Shown one piece after another: positions 23,653-31,818 of a stretch of 62,153 nucleotides of DNA. Position numbers and translations under genes: made by a program. The DNA comes from Mycobacteriales bacterium (GTDB lineage Bacteria > Actinomycetota > Actinomycetes > BP-191), in assembly GCA_035714365.1 (NCBI GenBank), contig DASTMB010000053.1, positions 1 to 62,153 on the forward strand. Direction: 5' to 3'. A model generated the notes under the pieces. It did not search any database and was not told the DNA's origin. It saw nothing but the letters and a program-made list of their open reading frames with translations. The first letter of the stretch is position 1. Each line of letters starts with the position of its first letter.

Positions 23653-24627
23653 ATGCGACTGCTCGTCACCGGTGGCGCCGGCTTCATCGGCTCGCAGTAC
23701 GTCCGTTCGCTGCTCGCCGAGCGCGACGACGTCGAGGTCACCGTCTACGACAAGCTCACCTACGCCGGCAACCTTGCCAACCTCGCGCCCGTTGCCGACC
23801 ACCCGCGGTACCGGTTCGTGCAGGGGGACATCTGCGACGCGACGCTGCTCGCCGAGGTGCTGCCCGGCCACGACGCGGTCGTGAACTTCGCCGCCGAGAC
23901 GCACGTCGACCGGTCGATCAGCGGCGCCGCCGACTTCGTCGTCACCAACGTCCTCGGCGCGCAGACGCTGTTCGACGCGGCGTTGCGGCTGGACGTGCCG
24001 CGCGTCGTGCACGTCTCCACGGACGAGGTCTACGGCTCGATCCCGGAGGGGGAGTTCCGGGAGACCGACGTCCTCGAGCCGAACTCGCCGTACTCCGCCG
24101 CGAAGGCCGGCGCCGACCTCATCGCGCGGGCGTACCACGTCACCCACGGGCTCAACATCAGCATCACCCGCTGCTCCAACAACTACGGGCCGTTCCAGTT
24201 CCCGGAGAAGGTCATCCCGCTGTTCGTGACCAACCTCATCGACGGCAAGAAGGTCCCGCTCTACGGCGACGGCCTCAACGTCCGGGACTGGCTCTACGTG
24301 GACGACCACTGCCGCGGCATCCAGCTCGTCCTCGACCAAGGCGCGCCCGGCGAGGTCTACAACATCGGCGGCGGCGTCGAGCTCACCAACAAGGAGCTCA
24401 CCCAGCGGCTGCTCGACGCGTGCGGCGCGACGTGGGACTCGGTCGAGTACGTTGAGGACCGCAAGGGCCACGACCGCCGCTACGCCATCGACGACTCGAA
24501 GCTGCGCGGGCTCGGCTACGCGCCCCGGACGACGTTCGACCAGGGGCTCGCCGAGACGGTGCGGTGGTACCGCGACAACGAGGCCTGGTGGCGCCCGCTC
24601 AAGGAGAAGGCCGCGCTGCCGGGCTAG
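23653..24627 (+). CDS. rmlB: dTDP-glucose 4,6-dehydratase
   Basis: 324-aa short-chain dehydrogenase/reductase (extended) converting dTDP-glucose to dTDP-4-keto-6-deoxyglucose, second step of dTDP-rhamnose synthesis. NAD-binding motif LLVTGGAGFIGSQYV, catalytic STDEVYG with the Asp-Glu pair typical of the dehydratase, and YSAAKAGADLIARAYH giving the Tyr-x-x-x-Lys; then ITRCSNNYGPFQFPEKVIPL and NVRDWLYVDDHCRGI. ATG at 23653 with GAGGA 7 nt upstream. It stands alone between a hairpin and the convergent methyltransferase. Confidence 0.96.
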   Translation: MRLLVTGGAGFIGSQYVRSLLAERDDVEVTVYDKLTYAGNLANLAPVADHPRYRFVQGDICDATLLAEVLPGHDAVVNFAAETHVDRSISGAADFVVTNVLGAQTLFDAALRLDVPRVVHVSTDEVYGSIPEGEFRETDVLEPNSPYSAAKAGADLIARAYHVTHGLNISITRCSNNYGPFQFPEKVIPLFVTNLIDGKKVPLYGDGLNVRDWLYVDDHCRGIQLVLDQGAPGEVYNIGGGVELTNKELTQRLLDACGATWDSVEYVEDRKGHDRRYAIDDSKLRGLGYAPRTTFDQGLAETVRWYRDNEAWWRPLKEKAALPG

Positions 24628-24629
24628 CG

Positions 24630-25538
24630 CTAGGCCGGCTTGCGGCCGTGCCAGGCGAGGTACATGTAGCCGGGCGTGAGGCCGGCGGTGCGGGCCAGGT
24701 CGTCGTCCATGACCACCGTGAGGTCGTCCGGCTTGGCGGCGGCGAGGATCGACGGCACGTCCCACTCCGGGAACAGCTCCGGCCACTCCGGGTCGTTCGC
24801 GAGGACGTGCCGGCGGAACTCCTCGGTGCAGAGCAGGTCGGTCTCGAAGCCGTGCGAGCGCAGCCGGTCGGTGAGGTCCAGGCCGAACCGCCAGAACACC
24901 GGCGTCATGTCGCCGTGGAACTCCGGCTCGGTCGGCGGCGCCGTCTCGCCCTGCGGCACCGGCACCAGCAGGATCACGCTGCCGCCCGGCTTGAGCACGC
25001 GGAACACCTCGCGCAGCGCGGCGTCGGTGTCCGGCACGTGCTCCAGGACGTGCGAGGTCATGATCACGTCGAGCGACGCGTCCGGCAGCGCCATGTCCTG
25101 GAGGTCCAGCGCGATGTCCGCCTTGTGCGCGCGGAGGTCGTAGTCGCTGGACAGGTACTCGAGGCGCTGCTTCATCGCGTCGCGGTACTCGCCGCCGAGC
25201 CGCGGGCTGGTCTCCAGCAGCCGCGTCTCCCGCGTCACCGGCACCCGCGAGACGAGGCAGTGGAACAGCCAGCGGTCGCGGCCGATGGCGCCGCAGCTCG
25301 GGCAGATGGCGCGTTCGCAGTGCATGGGCGGGGTGAACGCCTCGCCCTCCCACGTGCAGACGACGCACCGCACGCCGGTGCTCGCCGGGGTGAGCGGCTC
25401 GAACGGCCGCAGCGTGAGTGGGGGCGGCGGCGCGGGCGGTGCGGGTGCCGCCGCCGGTGCCTCGCCGGAGGGCGCCGACCCCCGCAGGCGGGCCAGCGTC
25501 TCCGCCGCCTTCCGCCGTGCCGCGTCCACCACCGACAT
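24630..25538 (-). CDS. SAM-dependent methyltransferase with zinc-binding N-terminus
   Basis: 302-aa class I methyltransferase. After a Pro/Ala-rich head, two CxxC pairs (GVRCVVCTWEG and RAICPSCGAIGRDR) suggest a structural zinc site, then the Rossmann methyltransferase core: RETRLLETSPRLGG (SAM-binding strand), DIALDLQDMALPDASLDVIM, TSHVLEHVPDTDAALREVFR, LKPGGSVILLVPVPQ. The motif HVLEHVPD is typical of small-molecule or sugar methyltransferases. ATG at 25538 with GGGAGG about 7 nt upstream. It is convergent with rmlB and divergent from rmlD, so methylation of a deoxysugar or of the surface polymer is a plausible role. Confidence 0.88.
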   Translation of the reverse strand: MSVVDAARRKAAETLARLRGSAPSGEAPAAAPAPPAPPPPLTLRPFEPLTPASTGVRCVVCTWEGEAFTPPMHCERAICPSCGAIGRDRWLFHCLVSRVPVTRETRLLETSPRLGGEYRDAMKQRLEYLSSDYDLRAHKADIALDLQDMALPDASLDVIMTSHVLEHVPDTDAALREVFRVLKPGGSVILLVPVPQGETAPPTEPEFHGDMTPVFWRFGLDLTDRLRSHGFETDLLCTEEFRRHVLANDPEWPELFPEWDVPSILAAAKPDDLTVVMDDDLARTAGLTPGYMYLAWHGRKPA

Positions 25539-25600
25539 GCGTTGCCTCCCGAAGCCCTGCGACACTGCCGGACGCATCCTGTCACCGAAGGGCCGAAACC

Positions 25601-26494
25601 ATGACCTCCGCGCCGTTGCGCGCCCTCGTCGTCGGCGCGGGCGGCCAGCTCGGCACCGACCTGCTCACCGTGCTCGGCGGCTCCGCGCGCGGCCTCACCC
25701 GGGCCGACCTCGACGTCACCGACGGCGCCGCCGTGCGCGCGGCCGTCGGCGACTGGGCGCTGGCAGTCCGCGACCGGCCCGGGCCGTTGACGATCTTCAA
25801 CGCCGCCGCCTGGACGAACGTCGACGGCGCCGAGGAGGCCGAGGAGGCGGCGTACGCCGCGAACGCCGCCGCCCCCGCGCACCTGGCCATCGCCGCCGAG
25901 GCGGCCGGCGCGCGGCTGGTCCACGTGTCGACCGACTACGTGTTCGCCGGCGACGCGGACGCGCCGTACGAGGTGGACGCGCCGACCGCCCCGCGCTCGG
26001 CGTACGGCCGCACCAAGCTGGCGGGGGAGGAGGCGGTGCTCGCCGCGAGCGCGGGCGCGTACGTCGTCCGCACCGCCTGGGTCTACGGCGCCACCGGCGG
26101 CAACTTCGTGAAGACCATGGCCCGGCTGGAGCGCGAACGGGAGACGGTGTCCGTCGTCGACGACCAGCGCGGCTCGCCGACCTGGTCGGCCGACCTGGCC
26201 CGGGGGCTGGTCGCGCTGGCCCGCCGCGCGCCCGCCCCCGGCGTCTACCACTGCACCAACGGCGGCGAGACGACCTGGTACGGCTTCGCGCGGGCGGTGT
26301 TCGAGGAGCTCGGCGCCGACCCGGAGCGGGTGCGGCCGTGCACGACCGCCGACTTCCCGCGGCCGGCGCCGCGGCCGGCGTACTCGGTGCTCTCCGACCG
26401 GGCCTGGCGCGAGGCGGGGCTGGACCCGCTGCCGGAGTGGCGGGCGGCGTTGCGGGCGGCGTTCGCGACCGCGGGGGACGCGCTACGGGGGTGA
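25601..26494 (+). CDS. rmlD: dTDP-4-dehydrorhamnose reductase
   Basis: 297-aa NADPH-dependent reductase making dTDP-L-rhamnose, the last step of the pathway. Dinucleotide motif RALVVGAGGQLGTDLL, conserved NAAAWTNVDGAEEAE, STDYVFAGDADAPYE, and the catalytic Tyr/Lys in SAYGRTKLAGEEAVLA; later TWSADLARGLVALARRAP. The ATG at 25601 is preferred; an upstream frame extension is not homologous. The gene is divergent from the methyltransferase. rmlC, needed between RmlB and RmlD, is not in this window. Confidence 0.95.
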   Translation: MTSAPLRALVVGAGGQLGTDLLTVLGGSARGLTRADLDVTDGAAVRAAVGDWALAVRDRPGPLTIFNAAAWTNVDGAEEAEEAAYAANAAAPAHLAIAAEAAGARLVHVSTDYVFAGDADAPYEVDAPTAPRSAYGRTKLAGEEAVLAASAGAYVVRTAWVYGATGGNFVKTMARLERERETVSVVDDQRGSPTWSADLARGLVALARRAPAPGVYHCTNGGETTWYGFARAVFEELGADPERVRPCTTADFPRPAPRPAYSVLSDRAWREAGLDPLPEWRAALRAAFATAGDALRG

Positions 26495-26552
26495 CCCCGG
26501 CGCCAGGTTTCCGGCGAGTTCGGTCAAGACGGGGACGCGGGGCGACGACGCC

Positions 26553-29411
26553 TTGCACAGTGAAGTGACGCCCTCGACCCCTCGGGACCCCGCCTTGCGC
26601 CGCCTGATGCAGAGCCTCGCCGTGCTCACCGCGACCCCCCTCGCGCTCGCCCTGCCGGTGGTGGGGCGCCCGCTGCCGCGGCCGCACGTCGTGCACGCCT
26701 CCGTCGTGGAGGCGCCCGTCGCCGGCATCGACGCCGCCTCGGCGCGCTCCGTCGCCGGCTGGGGCCTGGCCGGCCCCGCCACCGCGCGGCCGCTGGCGCT
26801 CACGCGCCAGGTGCGGGCGGCGGCGTTCTCCGCGCTCGGCGTGACCTGGGCCGGCGGCGGCGAGTACGAGGTGCTCGCGCGGGTCCGGCAGGGCGGCCGT
26901 TGGACGGACTGGCACGCGCTCGACGCCGACGCCGACCACGGCCCGGACACCTCGGTCGAGACGGAGGCGCGGGCCGGGACGGCGCCGTGGTTCACCGGCC
27001 CCGCCGACGGCTACCAGGTGCGCGTCGGCGTTGTTGGCGGCGCGGCGCCGCGCGACGTCCGCGTGGCGCTGGTCGACCCGGGGCGTTCCGACGCCGACGG
27101 GTCGCTCGGCGCGTCGCCGACGCTCGGCTCGTCCAGCGCCGACGCGTCGATCGGGCAGCCGGCGATCGTGACGCGCGCGCAGTGGGGCGCCGACGAGTCG
27201 TTGCGGTCGGGCAGCCCATCGTACGGCGACACGATCCGGATGGGCTTCGTCCACCACACCGACACGTCGAACTCCTACACGTCGTCCCAGGCGGCGGCGA
27301 TGGTGCGCAGCGTCTACGCGTACCACGTCCGCAGCCGCGGCTGGAGCGACATCGGCTACAACTTCCTCGTCGACAAGTACGGCCGCGTCTTCGAGGGCCG
27401 GTACGGCGGCGTCGACCGGCCGGTCATCGGCGCGCACACGGGCGGGTTCAACAGCAACACATTCGGCGTCTCGCTGCTCGGCACGTACACCACCGTCGCC
27501 CCGACCTCCGGCCAGCTCGCCGCGCTGGAGAAGGTGTTCGCCTGGAAGCTCGGGCTGCACTACGTCAACCCGCTCGCCCGCACCACCCTGACCTCCGCCG
27601 GCGGGACCAAGTACGCCAGCGGCACGCGGGTGACGTTCGACAACGTCTCCGGCCACCGCGACGCGGGCCTCACCTCGTGCCCCGGCAACCAGACCTACAG
27701 CCGGCTCGGCTCCATCCGCGCCGCGATCAAGTCGTACATGGGCGCGTCGCTCTACGGGCCGTCGGTGTCGGCGACGTCGGTGACGTACCTGACGACGCCG
27801 TCGGTGACGGTGCGGGCGACCGTGCCCGGCGGGCAGGCGTGGAAGCTCACCGTCCGCAACCACCGCAGCGGCACCGTCCTGCGCACGCTCTCCGGCACCA
27901 CGTCCTCGGCGATCGCGGCGACGTGGGACCTCAGGTCGTCGCTCGGCGTCCCGGCGACGCCGGACACGTACGACCTCACGCTGACCTCGTGGAACGCTGC
28001 CTCCACCGCGCGGCCGTTCACCGCCGCCGTCGCGGTGCGGTCGCCGCTGCCGTCGGCGGTGTCGGTCGCGCGCACCTCCGGCACGCCGTACGCGATGGTC
28101 GACGCCGGGCGCCTCTACGGCGTGTCCGCGCCGCTCGCGGCGGCGTTGCGGCCGCAGCCGTCGGTCACCGGCTGGTACGGCTCCGTCTCCGCGCTCGCCG
28201 CGCCGCTCGCGCCGCCGCGTGAGGGGATGGTCGTGAAGAACGCGGCCGGCACGGTCTGGCTCGTCGTGGACGGGTCGCGGCGGCCGGTGTCGTCGTCGGT
28301 TGCCGCCGCGCTGGGGCTGCCCGCCGCGCGGCTGCTGCCGGACGCTGTGCTGTCGGCGCTGCCGGCCGGCCCGGGCTGGACCGACGGCTCGCGGCACCCG
28401 GACGGCGCCGTCGTCACGTCGCCTGACGGCGCGTGGCGGCTGGAGAGCGGGGTACGGCGGCCGTTCACGTCGCCGGCGTCGCGGTCGTCGTGGTCTCGTT
28501 CCGCGGTCGTGGTGGCGGCCCTGCCCGGCGACCTCGCGCTGCCGCTCGGCGCGCCCCTCGCGCCGCCGGAGGGCGTCGTCCTGCGCACCGCGACCGGCGG
28601 CGCCGTCGTCAGCGGCGGGACGTTGCGGCCGGTGTCCGCCGGCTACCCGATCGACACCGCGCCGCTCGCGACCGCCGCGGACCTGGCGGCGCTGCCCGCC
28701 GGTGCTGTGGTGGAGGCCGGGCGGCACGCGCCCGGCACGCTGCTCAAGTCCGGCACCACCTACTACGAGGTGCTCGGCACCACCCGCCGCCTGGTCGACC
28801 CCGCGCTCGCGGCGTCGGACCCGCGCGTGGCGGTGGCGGCGTTCGCCGGCGAGGTCGCCGCGCTGACCGGCGCCCGCTGGCTGCCGCCGTCCGGCGTCGC
28901 CGGCCGCGCCGCCGACGGCACCGTGCGCGTCGTCGAGGCCGGCCGCCTCGTCACTCTGGCCCCGTCCGTCGCCGCGTCGCTGGGCTACGCCGGCGCCGCG
29001 CTGCCAACGTTGGCGGCGGCCGACTTCGGACCGTTGCCTCTCTCGTCGTCGCTCGCGAACGCCGCCGCCCACCCGGCCGGCACCGTCGTCACCGACGGCA
29101 CGGCGTTCTGGCTGCTCGACGCGTCCGCGCGGCGGCCGCTGGCGGCGTCGCTGGTGCCGACCTGGCTCGGGCGGCCGGCGCTGCCCGCGACGGCGGCCGA
29201 CCTGGCGTTGCCGGTGGGGGCGGTGGCGCCGCCCGCGACCGGTGCGTGGGTCGCGACGCCGGACGGCGCGCGGTGGCTGGTGGACGGCGGCTACCGGCAC
29301 GCGGTCTCGGCGACCGTGGCCCACCGCCTCGGCCTGGACCAGGTGCAGCCCGTTCCGGTGCCCTCCGCCGACCTGACGGCGGCGACCAAGTCCGGCACCG
29401 CGACCCCGTAG
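26553..29411 (+). CDS. Secreted peptidoglycan amidase with long repeat region
   Basis: 952-aa exported protein. An N-terminal hydrophobic segment (LAVLTATPLALALPVV) serves as signal. Residues about 60-165 form a beta domain; residues about 205-390 are a PGRP/Amidase_2 domain with zinc ligands in RMGFVHHTDT, VSGHRDAG and TSCPGNQ and the core GWSDIGYNFLVDKYGRVFEG. It should cleave the bond between N-acetylmuramate and L-Ala. From about residue 490 there are seven or eight loose repeats of 50-65 residues with G-x-x-RPV...LG...ALPAG patterns, probably wall-binding. The start codon is uncertain: TTG at 26553 or GTG at 26565. It lies between rmlD and the HigBA pair. Confidence 0.88.
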   Translation: MHSEVTPSTPRDPALRRLMQSLAVLTATPLALALPVVGRPLPRPHVVHASVVEAPVAGIDAASARSVAGWGLAGPATARPLALTRQVRAAAFSALGVTWAGGGEYEVLARVRQGGRWTDWHALDADADHGPDTSVETEARAGTAPWFTGPADGYQVRVGVVGGAAPRDVRVALVDPGRSDADGSLGASPTLGSSSADASIGQPAIVTRAQWGADESLRSGSPSYGDTIRMGFVHHTDTSNSYTSSQAAAMVRSVYAYHVRSRGWSDIGYNFLVDKYGRVFEGRYGGVDRPVIGAHTGGFNSNTFGVSLLGTYTTVAPTSGQLAALEKVFAWKLGLHYVNPLARTTLTSAGGTKYASGTRVTFDNVSGHRDAGLTSCPGNQTYSRLGSIRAAIKSYMGASLYGPSVSATSVTYLTTPSVTVRATVPGGQAWKLTVRNHRSGTVLRTLSGTTSSAIAATWDLRSSLGVPATPDTYDLTLTSWNAASTARPFTAAVAVRSPLPSAVSVARTSGTPYAMVDAGRLYGVSAPLAAALRPQPSVTGWYGSVSALAAPLAPPREGMVVKNAAGTVWLVVDGSRRPVSSSVAAALGLPAARLLPDAVLSALPAGPGWTDGSRHPDGAVVTSPDGAWRLESGVRRPFTSPASRSSWSRSAVVVAALPGDLALPLGAPLAPPEGVVLRTATGGAVVSGGTLRPVSAGYPIDTAPLATAADLAALPAGAVVEAGRHAPGTLLKSGTTYYEVLGTTRRLVDPALAASDPRVAVAAFAGEVAALTGARWLPPSGVAGRAADGTVRVVEAGRLVTLAPSVAASLGYAGAALPTLAAADFGPLPLSSSLANAAAHPAGTVVTDGTAFWLLDASARRPLAASLVPTWLGRPALPATAADLALPVGAVAPPATGAWVATPDGARWLVDGGYRHAVSATVAHRLGLDQVQPVPVPSADLTAATKSGTATP

Positions 29412-29422
29412 GCGCGCTCAAT

Positions 29423-29442
29423 CGATAATGCTATCGTTATCG
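29423..29442 (+). promoter_or_regulatory. Palindromic operator/promoter of the HigBA module
   Basis: CGATA-ATGC-TATCG-TTATCG carries three CGATA half-sites, forming overlapping inverted repeats (29423-29427 with 29432-29436; 29423-29428 with 29437-29442). TATCGT (29432-29437) sits 6 nt before the GTG at 29444 and can serve as the -10 box. This fits autorepression by the HTH antitoxin at a leaderless promoter. Confidence 0.65.
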
Positions 29443-29443
29443 C

Positions 29444-29833
29444 GTGACGGGGGAGTCGTGGTCGGTCGAGTTCCACCCGGCGTGCGAGGAGTGGGCGGGC
29501 TCGCTCGACCGTGACGACGGCGAGGCGTTGCTGGCCGCGATCCGCGTGCTGCGGGTCGAGGGGCCGGCGCTGGGCCGTCCGCTCGTGGACACGATCGTGG
29601 GCAGCCGCCACCCGAACATGAAGGAGCTCCGGCCGGGGTCCACCGGCCGGACCGAGGTCCGGGTGCTGTTCGCGTTCGACCGGGAGCGCCGCGCGATCCT
29701 GCTCGTGGGTGGCGACAAGAGCGGCGACTGGTCTCGGTGGTACCGGAAGAACGTGCCGCTCGCGGACGAGCGGTTCGAGGAGCACCAGCGCACACTCACG
29801 CACGTGGCGAAGCGACGGAGAGGCAAGCGATGA
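29444..29833 (+). CDS. higB: HigB/Gp49-type toxin
   Basis: 129-aa protein of the phage Gp49-like / RelE-HigB toxin family, ribosome-dependent or free mRNA interferases. Recognisable features: VEFHPACEEWAGSLDRDDGE, the central GPALGRPLVDTIVGSRHPNM with KELRPG, and the EVRVLFAFDRERRAILLVGGDKS segment, followed by a basic C-terminus RKNVPLADERFEEH. The toxin gene comes before the antitoxin, as usual in HigBA. Its TGA overlaps the antitoxin ATG (ATGA). G+C is as in the host, so any transfer is old. GTG start directly at the predicted transcription start. Confidence 0.88.
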   Translation: MTGESWSVEFHPACEEWAGSLDRDDGEALLAAIRVLRVEGPALGRPLVDTIVGSRHPNMKELRPGSTGRTEVRVLFAFDRERRAILLVGGDKSGDWSRWYRKNVPLADERFEEHQRTLTHVAKRRRGKR

Positions 29834-30156
29834 GCCTGAAGGACTGGGAACGGCGGGTCCTGTCGGCACCGGGGGCCGAGGAGCGCGTCGCCGAGATCGA
29901 GAACGAGCTGCGGCTGGCGGCGGGGCTGACGGCGTTGCGCGAGGAGGCCGGGCTGTCCCAGCGCGAGCTCGCGCAGCGGGCGGGGGTGTCGCAGCCACGC
30001 GTGGCCGCGATCGAGCGGTCGAAGAACGTCACGATGGACGTGCTGGAGCAGTACGTCGGCGCCCTCGGCTACGAGCTCCAGGTCACGGCCGTGCGCGGGC
30101 GCAAGAAGGTCCCGCTGCTGCGCACGCGGGGGCAGGCGCGCGGCAGCGTCGCCTAG
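29830..30156 (+). CDS. higA: HigA-type XRE antitoxin
   Basis: 108-aa antitoxin with an HTH_3/XRE domain: LTALREEAGLSQRELAQRAG, VSQPRVAAIERSKNVTMDVL, EQYVGALGYELQVTAV. The N-terminal helix (MSLKDWERRVLSAPGAEERV) is likely the toxin-binding part. The ATG overlaps the toxin stop, so the two are translated in a fixed ratio. It should neutralise HigB and repress the promoter at 29423-29442. Two hairpins follow the stop at once, isolating the module from the convergent glycosyltransferase operon. Confidence 0.9.
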   Translation: MSLKDWERRVLSAPGAEERVAEIENELRLAAGLTALREEAGLSQRELAQRAGVSQPRVAAIERSKNVTMDVLEQYVGALGYELQVTAVRGRKKVPLLRTRGQARGSVA

Positions 30157-30159
30157 AGG

Positions 30160-30185
30160 CTACGAGGTCGCCGGCGACCTCGTAG
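30160..30185. terminator. Perfect 26-bp palindrome after higA
   Basis: CTACGAGGTCGCC directly followed by its complement, a 13-bp stem without loop, begins 4 nt after the higA stop. It could form a cruciform or a terminator hairpin. Confidence 0.55.
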
Positions 30186-30198
30186 GCGCGCCCACGCT

Positions 30199-30249
30199 GA
30201 TCAATGCTGCGCTCTGTGCGGCCGCGCGCGTGCGTGCGCAGCATTGATC
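30199..30249. terminator. Long inverted repeat between convergent operons
   Basis: GATCAATGCTGCGC (30199-30212) pairs perfectly with 30236-30249 across a 23-nt GC-rich loop. It lies 10 nt from the end of the leftward polysaccharide operon and is placed to terminate transcription from both sides. Confidence 0.6.
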
Positions 30250-30258
30250 GCCCGGCCG

Positions 30259-31818
30259 CTAGAGGCCGAGGTCGCCGGCGATCTCGCGCCAGCGCTTGGC
30301 GAACGCCTCTTCCGAGAAGTCGTTCGCCCGCTGCACGGCGGAGGTGGCGAGGCGGGCGCGCAACGTCTCGTCGTGCGCCACCTGCTCGGTCCGCCGCCCG
30401 AGCTCGTCCGGCGTCGACCAGCGGAAGCCGTCGACGCCGTCGCGGACGATCTCGCGCTGCCCGGCGCGGTCGATGACGATCGGTACGCAGCCGCCCGCCA
30501 TCGCCTCGACGGTCGTCATGCCGAAGTGCTCCATGGACCACGGCGCCTTGGCCTCGCTCTCGCCGAGGCCGGTCGCCGACCAGAAGATCGACGCCTCGTC
30601 CAGGAGGCGCTCGACCAGGCGGCGGGGCGCGTTCGGGTGGATCTCGACGGGCAGGCCCTCGGCGGCGGCGCGGACCTCGTCCAGGTACGGGAGCTGCGAC
30701 GGCTCGCAGCCGCCGACGACGTGCAACGTCCAGCCGTCGAGGCGCCCCGCACGCGAGAACTCCCCGAACATCCGCACCATCTCGAGCTGCCGCTTGGCGT
30801 GGCCGAGGCCGGGCCGGAAGAACCGGCCGACGGTGACGATGGTCTTGGTGCGCTTCGACGCGGGCTCCAGCTCGCCGACGCGGATCGGCGGGAAGAGGAC
30901 GGCCGAGTCGCGGTTCCAGAACTTGCTGATCCAGCCGCGCGTGAACTCGGAGTTGGCGAGCACCAGCTCGTACGCGTCGAGGAACGACAGGTCCGTCGGG
31001 TCGTTGGACAGCCACGGGAACCGGTGCACGACGCGGAGCTGCCAGCCGGCCGCCTCCTCGCCGAGCCGCAGCCGGGAGACGGCGACGCCGAGGTCGCGGG
31101 TGTCGTGCTCGCCGGGCCGGAACGTCTCGGAGACGAGGTGCAGCTCGGAGCCGTGGCCGGCGGTGCCGAAGTCGAAGTCGAAGTCGTGGAACTCCGACAC
31201 GACGTCGACGCGGGCCAGCTCCTTGCCGGTCTCGTCGAGGACGCGCAGCTCGGTCGGCGGGCCGCCGGGGCGGCCGAGCGCCATGGCGAGGTGCCGGCGC
31301 TGGCCGGGCGGCAGCGAGATGACGCCGTTGCCCTGCGTCCACGCCCACGAACGCCGCAGCCCGCCCTCGGGCGGGTACCAGCCGATGCCGTGGGTGAGCC
31401 GCCCGGGCATGCCGCGCGCGACGCGCGGCGCGACGTGCCGCAGCACGAACCGCCGCCACGGTTCGGCCGTCGCGTCGAACGGCGTGGGGAAGAAGCAGAG
31501 GAACAGGTTGTGCTTGGCGCGCGGCGCGAGCCGGCTCATGTGGGTGGAGTTGACGAAGAGGTCGTACTCCTCGGACAGGAGCTGGAGGTCGAAGTCGCCC
31601 CGGTCGGGGACGACGCGCAGCCGGCAGCCGGACAGGTCGAGGCCGAGGTGGTCGGCGAGCTCGTCGCGGCCGACGTCGGAGTGGCCGACGAGGTCGACCT
31701 GCCAGCCGTCGCCGGCGAGCACCTCGGCCAGCTTGCCGCTGTGCCGCTCGCCGCCGCCCATGGAGTGCCAGAAACGGTTGTAGACAGCGGCTCGACGGGG
31801 CTCGGACACGCTGCTCAC
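30259..31818 (-). CDS. Glycosyltransferase family 4 protein with inserted beta domain
   Basis: 519-aa GT-B glycosyltransferase, larger than the usual 360-400 aa. N-lobe: AAVYNRFWHSMGGGERHSGK, YDLFVNSTHMSRL. Residues about 143-253 are an inserted strand-rich module (WAWTQGNGVISLPPG ... SETFRPGEHDTRDLGVAV). The C-lobe holds IVTVGRFFRPGLGHAKRQLE, GLPVEIHPNAPRRLV, and the nucleotide-sugar site FGMTTVEAMAGGCVPIVI with the E-x-x-x-G pattern. GTG at 31818 overlaps the upstream stop (GTGA). Last gene of the wzm-wzt operon. It adds a sugar to the polymer in the cytoplasm; donor and linkage are unknown. The insert matches part of the adjacent GT2. Confidence 0.88.
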   Translation of the reverse strand: MSSVSEPRRAAVYNRFWHSMGGGERHSGKLAEVLAGDGWQVDLVGHSDVGRDELADHLGLDLSGCRLRVVPDRGDFDLQLLSEEYDLFVNSTHMSRLAPRAKHNLFLCFFPTPFDATAEPWRRFVLRHVAPRVARGMPGRLTHGIGWYPPEGGLRRSWAWTQGNGVISLPPGQRRHLAMALGRPGGPPTELRVLDETGKELARVDVVSEFHDFDFDFGTAGHGSELHLVSETFRPGEHDTRDLGVAVSRLRLGEEAAGWQLRVVHRFPWLSNDPTDLSFLDAYELVLANSEFTRGWISKFWNRDSAVLFPPIRVGELEPASKRTKTIVTVGRFFRPGLGHAKRQLEMVRMFGEFSRAGRLDGWTLHVVGGCEPSQLPYLDEVRAAAEGLPVEIHPNAPRRLVERLLDEASIFWSATGLGESEAKAPWSMEHFGMTTVEAMAGGCVPIVIDRAGQREIVRDGVDGFRWSTPDELGRRTEQVAHDETLRARLATSAVQRANDFSEEAFAKRWREIAGDLGL

